Shown: positions 41,166 through 51,100, numbered from the stretch's first letter. The stretch is DNA of 64,000 nt from CAWBUW01 sp963792075 (GCA_963792075.1 CAWBUW010000012.1:744001-808000); one strand, 5' to 3'. Program-made: numbers and translations. Notes: generated by a model not told the origin, from the sequence alone.

Positions 41166-42230
41166 ATGCGACTGGGAATTATTGGTCTGCCGCAAAGCGG
41201 CAAGACAACCGTGTTCAATGCACTGACCCGTGGCAATCAGCCGGTGACGACGAGCGGCGGGCGTTTTGAAGTGCACACCGGGGTGGTGGACGTGCCCGAT
41301 GAGCGTGTGGACCGCCTGTCGGGGATGTTCAAGCCCAAGAAGACCATCTACGCCAAGGTAACTTATGCTGACATTGCCGGGTTGGAAGGCAGTAAAGCTG
41401 CGATCTCAGGGGCGCTACTCAACCAGCTCTCACAGATGGATGGTTTCTTGCACGTGGTGCGCTGTTTTGATGACCCTAGTGTGCCACCTCCTTCGGGAGG
41501 GGTTGATCCACGCCGTGATATTGCTACAATGGATACCGAGCTATTGATCAACGATTTGATCGCCGTGGAGCGTAAGATGGAACGCCTGGCCGAGGAACGA
41601 AAGAAGGGCGCCGGGCGAGATAAAGCCGTGATCGAGCGAGAACAGGTTTTGTTCCAGCACTTTCAAGATGCCCTGCAGCAAGAAAAGCCTCTGCGAGAGT
41701 TAGATATCACAAGCGAAGACGAAAAGGCATTGTCCGGGTTTGGTTTTCTGACGCGCAAGCCGATGATGATCCTGTTGAACCTGGGCGAGGGGCAAGACGT
41801 TCCGGCAGTGACCGCAGAGCGTCCCCTGGTGCAAGTTGTGGCCCTGCAGGGGAAGCTGGAGATGGATATTGCCCAGCTCGCGGCAGACGAGGCGCAGCTC
41901 TTTATGGGTGAGTATGGAATTGAAGAATTGGGCTTAAACCGGGTGATTCGCCTGTCTTACGATCTATTGGGCTTGCAATCCTTCTTTACCGTGGGCCCGG
42001 ATGAGGTGCGCGCCTGGACCGTAAATCGCGGCGCTTCGGCGGTGGAGTGCGCTGGGGCGATCCATTCCGATCTGCAGAAAGGGTTTATCCGGGCAGAGGT
42101 GGTTACGTACGATGACCTGGTCACTCTAGGCGGGCTGGCTGAAGCGCGCGGGAAGGGCAAGCTTCGCCTGGAGGGCAAGGAGTATATCGTTCACGATGGT
42201 GAGATCGTGCATATCCGATTCAATCTTTAA
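41166..42230 (+). CDS. ychF: Redox-regulated ATPase YchF
   Basis: Encodes 354 residues of the Obg-related family, which prefers ATP. G1 is GLPQSGKTTVFNAL (a variant of GLPNVGKS), G3 is DIAGLEGS, and a helical arm (about 125-185) is inserted. The C-terminal TGS domain includes FFTVGPDEVRAWTVNRG and HSDLQKGFIRAEVV. The role is in translation and stress. Followed 20 bp later by a LysM gene. Confidence 0.93.
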   Translation: MRLGIIGLPQSGKTTVFNALTRGNQPVTTSGGRFEVHTGVVDVPDERVDRLSGMFKPKKTIYAKVTYADIAGLEGSKAAISGALLNQLSQMDGFLHVVRCFDDPSVPPPSGGVDPRRDIATMDTELLINDLIAVERKMERLAEERKKGAGRDKAVIEREQVLFQHFQDALQQEKPLRELDITSEDEKALSGFGFLTRKPMMILLNLGEGQDVPAVTAERPLVQVVALQGKLEMDIAQLAADEAQLFMGEYGIEELGLNRVIRLSYDLLGLQSFFTVGPDEVRAWTVNRGASAVECAGAIHSDLQKGFIRAEVVTYDDLVTLGGLAEARGKGKLRLEGKEYIVHDGEIVHIRFNL

Positions 42231-42250
42231 CAAACAAAGGAGAAAAACTG

Positions 42251-42526
42251 ATGTCACCGATTGAAAATGATAAGGGAGAAGAGGGCGAACGATTGCTGAG
42301 TAAGAAGCCAGAGGTGGGTACACCGAAACCAGTCGAGATTCTTGCCACCCATACCGTAAAAGAGGATGAGACCCTTTCCCACATCTCGCTCAAGTATTAT
42401 GGATCCGCCTACCGCGAGGCCTGGATCATCATTTACGAAGCCAATAAAGACGTGCTGGGCGGCACGCCAGAAAAATTCGTTATGCGCCCCGGGCAGGTTC
42501 TGAAAATCCCCAAGCGCCCGGCATAA
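42251..42526 (+). CDS. Small LysM-domain protein
   Basis: Encodes 91 residues. After a charged N-terminal tail (1-30) comes one LysM-type domain (HTVKEDETLSHISLKYYG to VMRPGQVLKIP, about 34-88), including the typical YEANKD. No signal peptide is visible, so it may be cytoplasmic, like the LysM domain of BON/LysM proteins. Cotranscribed with ychF. Confidence 0.8.
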   Translation: MSPIENDKGEEGERLLSKKPEVGTPKPVEILATHTVKEDETLSHISLKYYGSAYREAWIIIYEANKDVLGGTPEKFVMRPGQVLKIPKRPA

Positions 42527-42539
42527 GACAGATAAACAT

Positions 42540-42580
42540 AGTGGGGCTGTCCCAAAGGCTTCTTTTGGGGCAGCCCCACT
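42540..42580. terminator. Bidirectional hairpin between LysM gene and ssb
   Basis: AGTGGGGCTGTCCCAAA and TTTGGGGCAGCCCCACT pair with one mismatch-type G-U. It separates convergent genes and shares GGCTGTCCCAAA with the ends of the long hairpin repeat. Confidence 0.65.
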
Positions 42581-42591
42581 ATGCTAAATAA

Positions 42592-42969
42592 TCATTCGGG
42601 TAATACAGGCTCTTCTTCGGCCGGCTCTTCTTCTGGGCCCGACTTACGGTCAAGCATCTGCATGCTCTGCAGAATGACCTTTGTGATGAAACGAGTTTCG
42701 CCTTCGTGCTCGTAGCGGTCAGTCTGGAGTCGTCCTTCCAGGTAAACCAGGCTGCCCTTGTGCAGGTATTCCTGGCAGACCTCACCCAGCCGGTCCCAGG
42801 CCTCGATATTGAACCAATCGGTGTGTTCCTTCGCCTCGCCCTCTTCGCTTTTCCAGTGCCGGTTGACAGCCAGGGTGAAACGGCAGTATTTGCGGCCTTT
42901 GGGGGTGAAGCGGGATTCGGGATCCTTACCCAGATTCCCAATCAGTTGTACACGGTTAAGCGCTGGCAT
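42592..42969 (-). CDS. ssb: Single-stranded DNA-binding protein
   Basis: Encodes 125 residues. OB-fold about 1-105 with NRVQLIGNLGKDPESRFT, FTLAVNRHW, TDWFNIEAWDRLGE, KGSLVYLEGRLQTDRYE. The C-terminal tail is short and acidic (EEEPAEEEPVLPE) but lacks the usual DDDIPF end that recruits partners, which suggests a secondary SSB. RBS AGGAGG precedes the ATG. Confidence 0.92.
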   Translation of the reverse strand: MPALNRVQLIGNLGKDPESRFTPKGRKYCRFTLAVNRHWKSEEGEAKEHTDWFNIEAWDRLGEVCQEYLHKGSLVYLEGRLQTDRYEHEGETRFITKVILQSMQMLDRKSGPEEEPAEEEPVLPE

Positions 42970-43072
42970 GTTTCCTCCTGATCGTGACTAAGTGTATGTT
43001 AATTCAAGTTTAGCAACGATCAACAAAATGTCAAGCGCTTTGGTAAGAAAACGGCGATTCCCCCATAGGCCA

Positions 43073-44818
43073 TTACGGTTTGAGCCACCAGTTCTGTGAG
43101 TTGAAGGTGAAATCGGCAGTACCGGGTGACACGGCGAAATTTTGCAAAGCTTCACGATACCCGCTGATGTTCTGGCGTTCGTAAAGCAGCACGCGGGGCA
43201 GGTCATTGTTGATCTGCCTGGCGACCTGGCAGTACAGTTCTTTGCGCCGTTTGGTGTCTGCGGTAAGCGCGGCCTCTTCGATCCAGGCATCTACGTTCCG
43301 GTTGACATAGCGGGAGTAATTACTGCCAACACCTTCGTTTTCAGCAGTGGGGAGGCGTGAGGAGTGATAATTGTTGAAGATGTGACTGTCGGGATCGGTG
43401 CTGGGACCCGTGGTATAAAGCAGCAGGTCGAACTGCCCATGTTTGCGTATCCCGTTCGATGCCCAACCGGCGAAGAACTCCTCTGCGGGGACATTCTCAA
43501 GAACCAATTCGATGCCTGCCTTCTGGAGCATCTCCACCAGCGCCTGTTCGACCTGGGCGCGGATTGGATCGCCAGAAGTGGATGCAATCCTCAAGCTGAG
43601 GCGCATACCTGCCCTGGCACGGACCCCATCGGCGCCGGTCACCCAACCGGCCTCTTCGAGCAAAGCCTTGGCTTGCGTGAGGGAATATTGGCTCGGCTCG
43701 AATGGGCAGGCGAAGGGTCCCGCCGGCAGCACGGTGGTCCCGACACTCACAGTGCCGTTTAGTATTTTTTCTGTGATCTCCTGTTTGTCAATCGCAAATT
43801 GGATTGCCTGGCGTACGCGCAGATCGGAGAGGATGGGATGCGGGTGGACAGCCGGGTCCGCCGGTGCGTCGACGGTAGGATCCGCAAGGTTAAAGACGAT
43901 CATCTCATTTTCACCTGCTCCGTAAGGAGCGCCCGTGTAAGTGACGCCGGGCTGCAGGGTGAGTACATCTGCCTCAGTCAGAGGCCAGAGCACAGTGATT
44001 TCGCCGCTGTTTAGCTGTTGCAGGCCGTTTGCATGGTCGGGCAGCACTTTGAGGAGGATACGATCCAGGTAGGGTTTCCCTGCTTCGCGATAGGTAGGAT
44101 TCTTGACCAGGGTGATCTGGTCTCCCGCGGTCCAACTCTGCACGACCCACGGACCGGTACCAATTGGGCTGCGATTGTATTCCCAATTAGCCATTCCGCT
44201 CAATTCACCGGCGGCGCGGGGGATAATAAAAGAAAACAGGCGCAGGTAAGGTGCATACACCTTGTTCAGAGTGATAACTGCAGTGGCATCATCCAGGCAT
44301 TCGACCGCGCGGATGTCGCTGTAGCCGGAGGGATTGGCTGCGGAGAGATCGGAGAGGATCGCTTGCCAGGTGAACTGTACGTCAGCGCAGATGAACTCGT
44401 CGCCGTTGGAGAACAGGATGCCAGGCTTGAGCCGGTAGGTGAGCACCAGGCCATCCGTAGAGACGGTGGGCAGCGCGGCGGCCAGGACGGGAATGTACTG
44501 ACCACTGGCATCCGTGCCGACCAACCCTTCTATGATGAAAGAGCGGATCACGGTGTCAACCGCGGCCGTGCTAACCAGGGGGTTGAGGCTGCCCGGTTCT
44601 TGTGGAATACCGATCACGACTGTGCTTCCCGGAACCAGGCCATTGGGGAGTGGAGTTGGAGTGGGTGAGGCTTGAGGGGCTAAAGTGTGGGTGGGGGCAG
44701 GCTTTTCTGGCTGGGTTGGGTAAGATGTCTCACTCATCACCGCCGTTGGGGTGGTTGTTAGCCCACAGGCGGTGAGTGCAAAAGCCGCGAACATCAGGAG
44801 GAGCAACTGGATTTTCAA
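43073..44818 (-). CDS. ABC transporter substrate-binding lipoprotein, peptide/nickel family 5
   Basis: Encodes 581 residues from a TTG start that gives a clean lipoprotein signal (KIQLLLLMFAAFALTAC, lipobox Cys 18). The frame stays open upstream through the adjoining repeat, with no ATG near the signal. A Thr/Pro linker leads to the SBP_bac_5 domain: IGIPQEPGSLNPL, TYRLKPGILFSNGDEF, GTGPWVVQSWTAGDQITL, and a C-terminal NRNVDAWIEEAALTAD. Probably peptide or oligosaccharide uptake; no permease genes adjoin it. Confidence 0.85.
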   Translation of the reverse strand: MKIQLLLLMFAAFALTACGLTTTPTAVMSETSYPTQPEKPAPTHTLAPQASPTPTPLPNGLVPGSTVVIGIPQEPGSLNPLVSTAAVDTVIRSFIIEGLVGTDASGQYIPVLAAALPTVSTDGLVLTYRLKPGILFSNGDEFICADVQFTWQAILSDLSAANPSGYSDIRAVECLDDATAVITLNKVYAPYLRLFSFIIPRAAGELSGMANWEYNRSPIGTGPWVVQSWTAGDQITLVKNPTYREAGKPYLDRILLKVLPDHANGLQQLNSGEITVLWPLTEADVLTLQPGVTYTGAPYGAGENEMIVFNLADPTVDAPADPAVHPHPILSDLRVRQAIQFAIDKQEITEKILNGTVSVGTTVLPAGPFACPFEPSQYSLTQAKALLEEAGWVTGADGVRARAGMRLSLRIASTSGDPIRAQVEQALVEMLQKAGIELVLENVPAEEFFAGWASNGIRKHGQFDLLLYTTGPSTDPDSHIFNNYHSSRLPTAENEGVGSNYSRYVNRNVDAWIEEAALTADTKRRKELYCQVARQINNDLPRVLLYERQNISGYREALQNFAVSPGTADFTFNSQNWWLKP

Positions 44819-44837
44819 AATATTTATCTTTTGCCCA

Positions 44838-44946
44838 GGCTGTCCAAAAAGAAACAAAGGAAGAAAATTAATACGTACCTGTGGTGGTGCGAAGCACCAC
44901 CACAGGTACGTATATTTTCTCCTTGTTTTCATCTTTTTGGACAACC
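44838..44946 (-). repeat. Long hairpin repeat, copy B (inverted)
   Basis: A 109-bp copy in the opposite orientation to the other three. The arms match closely; the tip stem is TGGTGGTGC GAA GCACCACCA. It lies between the stop of the cytochrome fusion gene and the start of the binding lipoprotein, only 20 bp from the latter. Confidence 0.85.
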
Positions 44947-44968
44947 CCAGCAAAAGAACAAGAGAAAA

Positions 44969-46219
44969 TTATGGTGTGGGGGTCGTCGTAAGGATAGGCT
45001 CGACGGTGGGGATAGCGGTTTCGCTGCTGACGGCTGTGCCGGTGGGGGTAGCGGCTGCTGCCGCGGCATCCGCAGCGGTGTTCGGAGCGCCGGCTGCTAT
45101 CCACAGCTCAAAGATCTTGACATATTCTGGTTTGAGCGCTTTGGTGGGCGGCATAGGACCTGCCTGCTCCAATCCTTCTTCACGATTGAGTAAGCGCATG
45201 AACAGCGAGGTCTTGGGATCACCCAGGATGATATTGGGCGTGTTATCCCCAGAATTAAGTATCTCCTCGTAAGTCTGCATGGTGTAATTGTTGTTCTTCT
45301 TGCCAGGCCGGTGACAGGAGACACAGTAACGCTTAACGATAGGGGCGATGTGTACTTCGTAAGATGGCACTTCACCCGGTTTCAGCTCGGGGATCGAAGG
45401 GCCGGTGGCTTCAGCGGGCATTTCCATGCGGTCGTCCCAGGTGTAGCGCATAAAATAGACCATGGCTTCGATCTGCCAGGTTTTCAGTTGGCCGCCATAA
45501 GCCAGCCCGAAGGGGGGCATGGCTTTTTCCAGGTCTTGCTGGCCGTAAGAAATCACGTTGGTAAGCGTTTCATCGGTGCGGGTGTACATGACATCCTTGG
45601 AGCTAATCGGGTTGAGGATCACTCCCTCGAAACCTTCGACGCCCTTGACCTCACCGCCTTCTCCTTCAGCGCCGTGGCATTCGGCGCAATTGATTGAGAA
45701 CAGGTCCTGTCCGGCGATGACCTTTTCACCCACGGTCACCGGGATTACCTCTGCCTCAGTGGTTGCTGCGCCTTGCTGCGCTGCGGAGGGCAGTGTGGCA
45801 ATCACGGTCAATCCGATGATGCCCAGGACGACGATGGTCATAACCGAGATCGCCAGTTTCCGTTTGCTCCAGTGGCGGGCAGGGTTATGGTCCAAAAAAG
45901 GCAGGAGTAAGAGTGTTCCGATGGCGAGCGTGGGGATCACCACAGTCCCAACCCATTCCAGCGAACCCGGGAAATATTTCAGCATCTGGAACAAGAAGAG
46001 GAAATACCATTCTGGGCGGGGAATGTAGGAATAATCGTTGGGGTCAGCTTTGGGCTCGTTGGCAACACCGATAAAGGTGGCCAAACCGACCAGGAGCACA
46101 AAGAAAGCGAAAGAGACCAGCAAGTCTTTATAAATGATATCCGGCCAAAATTTCCACGGGCTGTTCTGCTTGGCCCGGGAATATTTTTCTTTATAAGCGA
46201 GTTTTTGCTCTTCATTCAT
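44969..46219 (-). CDS. Cytochrome b subunit IV (PetD-like) fused to two cytochrome c domains
   Basis: Encodes 416 residues. The N-terminal part (1-145) is the C-terminal half of cytochrome b: three membrane segments and the Qo-site PEWY motif (69-72). It continues into two extracytoplasmic haem c domains: CAECH (178-182) and CVSCH (299-303), the second with the WIAAGAPN ending of planctomycete-type cytochrome c domains. The low-complexity tail is Ala/Thr/Pro-rich. The fused domains would carry electrons from the bc-type complex, replacing a separate cytochrome c1 or f. Third gene of the complex. Confidence 0.88.
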   Translation of the reverse strand: MNEEQKLAYKEKYSRAKQNSPWKFWPDIIYKDLLVSFAFFVLLVGLATFIGVANEPKADPNDYSYIPRPEWYFLFLFQMLKYFPGSLEWVGTVVIPTLAIGTLLLLPFLDHNPARHWSKRKLAISVMTIVVLGIIGLTVIATLPSAAQQGAATTEAEVIPVTVGEKVIAGQDLFSINCAECHGAEGEGGEVKGVEGFEGVILNPISSKDVMYTRTDETLTNVISYGQQDLEKAMPPFGLAYGGQLKTWQIEAMVYFMRYTWDDRMEMPAEATGPSIPELKPGEVPSYEVHIAPIVKRYCVSCHRPGKKNNNYTMQTYEEILNSGDNTPNIILGDPKTSLFMRLLNREEGLEQAGPMPPTKALKPEYVKIFELWIAAGAPNTAADAAAAAATPTGTAVSSETAIPTVEPILTTTPTP

Positions 46220-46228
46220 AGTGAATCC

Positions 46229-46888
46229 TTAGTCTTCTTTGGACGGGACGCTGGAAATGCCCAGGCGGATGATCATATACATATGGATGCTGATCATGAG
46301 CACGATCACTGCCGGGATCCACCAGATGTGCAAAGAGAAGAAGCGCACCAGGGTGACGCCGCTCAAGTCTGTGCCGCCGCGCAGTACCTGGTTGATGAAC
46401 CCGCCCACGAAGGGCACGGTGCCGGCGATGGATGTTCCCACGGTAGTAGCCCAATAAGCACGCTGGTTCCAGGGCAACAGGTAGCCCGTAAAGCCCATGC
46501 CCAGCGTCATCAGCAGCAGAATCACACCGGTAATCCAGGTGAATTCGCGCGGGTATTTGTAGGCACCGAAGTAGAAGGTTCGCAGCATGTGCAGGAAGAC
46601 AACCATCACCATCAGGCTGGCGCCCCAGTGGTGGATGCCGCGGATCAGCCAGCCGAAGGGCACGCTGGTCATAATGTACTGTACGCTGTCATAGGCCACT
46701 TGAGGCGAGGGAACATAGTAGAAGGTGAGCAGCATGCCGGTGACAAGTTGGATGGTAAACAGGAACAGGCTGGCTGAGCCAAGGGTGAAGAACCAGTTCA
46801 CCTTGGGCACCTTGCGGTCCAATACGACACCATAGATTGCTTCCAGCCCCAGCCTTTCGTTAAGCCAGGCGTAAGTTTTTGCCAGCAT
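46229..46888 (-). CDS. Cytochrome b6-like subunit (N-terminal half of cytochrome b)
   Basis: Encodes 219 residues with four membrane helices. Haem-ligand histidines are H86 and H100 in helix B (GIHHWGASLMVMVVFLH) and H187 and H202 in helix D. Fourteen residues between H187 and H202 is the b6 spacing, not the 13 of bc1. FTGYLLPWNQ is the conserved CD loop. It couples quinol oxidation to proton release together with the Rieske protein and the PetD/cytochrome c fusion. Confidence 0.92.
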   Translation of the reverse strand: MLAKTYAWLNERLGLEAIYGVVLDRKVPKVNWFFTLGSASLFLFTIQLVTGMLLTFYYVPSPQVAYDSVQYIMTSVPFGWLIRGIHHWGASLMVMVVFLHMLRTFYFGAYKYPREFTWITGVILLLMTLGMGFTGYLLPWNQRAYWATTVGTSIAGTVPFVGGFINQVLRGGTDLSGVTLVRFFSLHIWWIPAVIVLMISIHMYMIIRLGISSVPSKED

Positions 46889-46891
46889 AGG

Positions 46892-47386
46892 TTACTCCTT
46901 CTTGCCTGCTGAGAAGAGGATGAATACCGCACCGTCGCGAACCACACTCTGCATCGGATCCATTGGGCGAGGCGGTGGGCCGGAGATAATCTGGCCATCG
47001 ATGTTGAAGCTGGCATCATGGCAGGGGCAAATGTATTCCTGTTTGTCCTCGTGCCATTTCACCCGGCAGCTCAGATGGGTGCAAACATTGGAGAGCACTT
47101 TGACATCCTGGCCGCGGCGAGTAATGTACACCCCGTAGCTGTTGACGGTGCGCTCCCAACCGTTCACCTTGGTGATGTTGAAGCTGAACAGCGTAGGCAC
47201 GCCTTCAGGATAGTTTTCCAACGGCCCGGCTTTAAATTCGCGTTCCTTAGAGCTCTGACTTTGCAGCGCTGGCCCCAGGAAATATCCTACTGCGGGCAGG
47301 GCAATGACACCGCCAATGACGGCGCCGAGGAAGCCGGTGACAACTTTTACAAAGTCGCGCCGGCTGACTTCATGTGAACCAGACAT
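46892..47386 (-). CDS. Rieske iron-sulfur protein
   Basis: Encodes 164 residues. The twin-arginine-type N terminus (RRDFVKVV) and membrane helix (about 14-40) precede the [2Fe-2S] domain: C102/H104 in CTHLSC and C120/H123 in CPCHDASF, with C107/C122 for the disulfide. First gene of the three-gene quinol oxidase complex; only 3 bp separate it from the b6 gene. Divergent from the sdh operon. Confidence 0.93.
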   Translation of the reverse strand: MSGSHEVSRRDFVKVVTGFLGAVIGGVIALPAVGYFLGPALQSQSSKEREFKAGPLENYPEGVPTLFSFNITKVNGWERTVNSYGVYITRRGQDVKVLSNVCTHLSCRVKWHEDKQEYICPCHDASFNIDGQIISGPPPRPMDPMQSVVRDGAVFILFSAGKKE

Positions 47387-47487
47387 CCATACCTCCTCAG
47401 ACGAACGAAATAAAATAAGAGGGAACCTGTAAACACTTTGACAGGGATGCTTGATTTTACTCGCAAAAGATTAAGATTTCAAGTTTC

Positions 47488-47547
47488 GGGGCACTAAAGT
47501 GTTGTTGTCAGGCTGTCCAAAAAGGCAACAACTTTTGAGTGTTCCCC
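47488..47547. repeat. Imperfect hairpin, CACTAAA/TTTTGAGTG family, copy 2
   Basis: GGGGCACTAAAGTGTTGTTG pairs imperfectly with CAACAACTTTTGAGTGTTCC and CC. The loop holds GGCTGTCCAAAAA, the end of the long repeat. The rest of the 318-bp gap 47387-47704 between the divergent Rieske and sdh operons shows no gene; a TTGACA at 47439 has no good -10. Confidence 0.5.
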
Positions 47548-47704
47548 AAGTTTCTCAAAATCGGGGTAAAATAAGCCCATTCCCTCTGGAAAGGCTATAT
47601 CCGAAATATAAAAGGTGGTGAGGTTTTTTCAGGCACAGTTCATAAAAGACCTCATCCCCCCAATCGTGAGTTAGTTTTAAATATTCTGTTTCAAGGAGGC
47701 AACC

Positions 47705-48103
47705 ATGGCGTTTGGCAAACAGATCGGCTTGAAAGGGCTGACCTACCGCGGCGGCGGGCCAATGCTGGCATTCCTGCTGCACCGCGCGAGCGGGTTGGGG
47801 ATGATTATCTTCATTTCCTTGCACGTGATGGCAGGTTTCTTCTCTCATGTGGTCGGCACGGATTGGTCCAGTGCAGTGGGCAATGCGATCAACTTAGTTT
47901 ACGAAAACTGGGTATTCCAGATTTTCATTTACTTCTGCGTTTTATACCATGCACTGCACGGGCTACGGGTGACGCTCCTGGATTTGTGGCCGAGCTACCT
48001 TAAATACCAGCGGGAGGCGACCTGGCTGCAATGGCTGATCTTCATCCCGATTTATGCCCTGACGATCTTTATCATGGTTCGCAACGCCCTGGCGGGTGGC
48101 TAA
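47705..48103 (+). CDS. sdhC: Succinate dehydrogenase cytochrome b556 subunit
   Basis: Encodes 132 residues with three membrane helices. LLHRASGLGMIIFISLHVMAG carries the quinone-site Ser/Arg and a haem-ligand-type His; LYHALHGLRV follows in helix 2. It anchors the SdhAB dimer. First gene of sdhCDAB; AAGGAGG precedes the ATG. Confidence 0.9.
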   Translation: MAFGKQIGLKGLTYRGGGPMLAFLLHRASGLGMIIFISLHVMAGFFSHVVGTDWSSAVGNAINLVYENWVFQIFIYFCVLYHALHGLRVTLLDLWPSYLKYQREATWLQWLIFIPIYALTIFIMVRNALAGG

Positions 48104-48119
48104 AAGGAGACGCGGAGCA

Positions 48120-48539
48120 ATGAATACGAGATTTGTCCCGAAGCGCGGCTTTAACCTGGATTATCTGATGTGGTTATTTACGCGCCTTTCTGCGCTAGGC
48201 CTGGCGGTATTCGCACTGGTTGGTTTTATCAGCGCGCTGTTGATGGGGGCGCGCACACAGATGGACTTGTCCACCTTGATGCGCTGGACCTTCTTCCCCA
48301 ATTATTTTCATGTGACCAACAGCGAAATCCCAGATGAGTTGTTGTGGGCTAATCCTTTCTGGCAGACAATCCAAATCGGGATCCTTGTGTTGGGGGTTAC
48401 CCATGGCGTGAACGGCTTCCGCATGGTATTGGAGGATTATATTGGGATTTCGTTCTTCCGGATTTTGACACGTTTTGTGTTTTTCCTGCTGTGGTTAGTA
48501 CTGCTGTTTGTTGCGGTTTACCTGGTATTGGCGGCCTGA
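48120..48539 (+). CDS. sdhD: Succinate dehydrogenase membrane anchor subunit
   Basis: Encodes 139 residues with three membrane helices (FTRLSALGLAVFALVGFISA, VLGVTHGVNGFRMVL, FVFFLLWLVLLFVAVYLVL). The His in THGVNGFRMVLEDY is the likely second haem or quinone-site ligand. ATG at 48120 with GGAG upstream. Confidence 0.85.
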   Translation: MNTRFVPKRGFNLDYLMWLFTRLSALGLAVFALVGFISALLMGARTQMDLSTLMRWTFFPNYFHVTNSEIPDELLWANPFWQTIQIGILVLGVTHGVNGFRMVLEDYIGISFFRILTRFVFFLLWLVLLFVAVYLVLAA

Positions 48540-48579
48540 AGGTCGCAATTGACTGACGAGCGAAGAGGAGCGATCAAGT

Positions 48580-50375
48580 ATGATCAACGAACACCAATTT
48601 GATGTCGTCGTCGTTGGGGCCGGCGGGGCCGGGCTGATGGCGGCTTTATATGCAGCGCGTAATGCCAGGACAGCCGTGTTGAGCAAGTTATATCCATCGC
48701 GCTCGCACACAGGCGCAGCGCAGGGCGGTGTGGGGGCTGCGCTGGGCAACCAGGGAGAAGATCACGCAGAGTGGCATACCTTTGACACGGTCAAAGGCAG
48801 CGATTACCTGGGCGACCAGGATGCCATTGAGTTTATGTGCTCTGAAGCGGTAGAGGCAGTATATGAGTTGGAACACATGGGCTTGCCCTTCTCACGCACG
48901 GAAGATGGCCGCATTGCCCAACGCCCGTTCGGTGGACACACCAACAACGTGACCGGCAAACCCGTATCGCGGGCCTGCTATGCAGCCGATCGCACCGGGC
49001 ATATGATCCTGCAAACGCTTTACCAGCAGTGCATCAAGAATAAGGTGAATTTCTTCGATGAATTCCAGGTGGTGGATCTGATCCTTAATAACGGCGTTAC
49101 CACCGGTGTGGTCGCAATCCAGCTCTCGACGGGTGAGTTCCACACCTTCCATGCCAAGTCGGTCATATTTGCCACCGGCGGGCATGGGCGCATCTGGGAG
49201 ATTACTTCGAATGCTTATGCTTATACGGGTGATGGCATTGCCATCACCATGCGTCGTGGCATTCCCTCGCAAGATATGGAGTTCTTCCAATTCCACCCCA
49301 CCGGGATCTACAAGCTGGGCATCCTGATCACCGAAGGCGTGCGCGGCGAGGGGGGATCTTGCTCAACGACAAGGGCGAGCGCTTCATGGAACGTTATGCC
49401 CCCAGGGTAAAAGACCTGGCTTCGCGCGACGTAGTCAGCCGGGCGATGCACACAGAAATGATGGAGGGGCGGGGAATCAAAGGGCAGCGCTACCTGTACC
49501 TGGACGTGCGCCCGGAGACGGTGAACAAGTATGCTGCGCTCGATGGGCGCAAGCGCCTGGATGGCTCACCCTATGTCGTCACCGCGGACGAAATCCTCTC
49601 CAAGCTGCCGGACATCGTAGATTTTTGCCGCACCTACCTGGGCGTGGACCCTGCCACGCAGCCGATGCCGGTCCAACCGACGGCGCACTACGCCATGGGC
49701 GGCATCCCGACGGATAAGTACGGGCGGGTGGTTATCGATGACGTGAATACAATCATGCCCGGCCTGTTCGCAGCCGGGGAATGCGCCTGCGTATCGGTGC
49801 ATGGCGCCAACCGCCTGGGCACCAATTCGCTCCTGGATTTGATCGTCTTCGGCAAGCATGCCGGCCTGACCGCGGCAGAATATGCCAACGGGGCGCAGTT
49901 CCAGCCGCTGCCCAGGGATGCAGCCGAGCCGGCCCGCGAGCGTTTTGCCCGCCTGCGAGAAGGAAAAGGAGATGAACGCGTGGCACAGATTGCGCGCGAG
50001 ATGAAAGCCTCCATGTTCGATCATATGGGCATCTTCCGGGTAGAAGAGGGGATGCAGAAGGCATTGGATAAGGTGCGCGAGCTGCGCGGGCGCTACCAGA
50101 ACATCCATATTGAAGATCAGGGAAAGATATTTAACACGGACTTGTTGAACGCCTGGGAGATCGGCAATTTGCTTGACCTGGCTGAGATAGTAACTATATC
50201 CGCCATCAACCGCAAAGAGAGCCGCGGAGCGCATGCTCGCGACGATTACCCCAAGCGGGATGACGTCAACTGGCAAAAACACACACTCTCCTGGCGGGAC
50301 GAAAACGGTGAGGTACGCCTCGGCTACAAGCCGGTAGTAGTAACCAAGTTCCAGCCGAAAGAACGCGTTTACTAG
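48580..50375 (+). CDS. sdhA: Succinate dehydrogenase/fumarate reductase flavoprotein subunit, frameshifted
   Basis: Oxidises succinate to fumarate with covalently bound FAD. The first part has VVGAGGAGLMAALYAA, the flavin-linking SHTGAAQGGVGAAL, and FFQFHPTGIYKLGILITEGVRGEGG. The second part has LLNDKGERFMERYAP, QPTAHYAMGGIPTD and HGANRLGTNSLLDLIVFG. Joining needs one more G in the six-G run at 49350-49355. The repaired length is 598 residues, normal. The break falls in the middle of a conserved catalytic loop, and the rest is intact, so a sequence error is likely. Confidence 0.92.
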
Positions 50376-50395
50376 TAGAAGAAAGGCAGGCTGTT

Positions 50396-51100
<705 letters not shown>

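Noticed and set aside
43073..44953. Longer start of the binding lipoprotein inside repeat copy B
   Set aside because: The extension is translated repeat and would bury the signal peptide; TTG at 44818 gives a proper lipoprotein.
47439..47470. TTGACA promoter for the sdh operon
   Set aside because: No acceptable -10 at the right spacing, and over 230 bp from sdhC.
49359..50375. A separate second flavoprotein gene after sdhA
   Set aside because: It is the C-terminal half of sdhA in another frame; one added G joins the two parts exactly.
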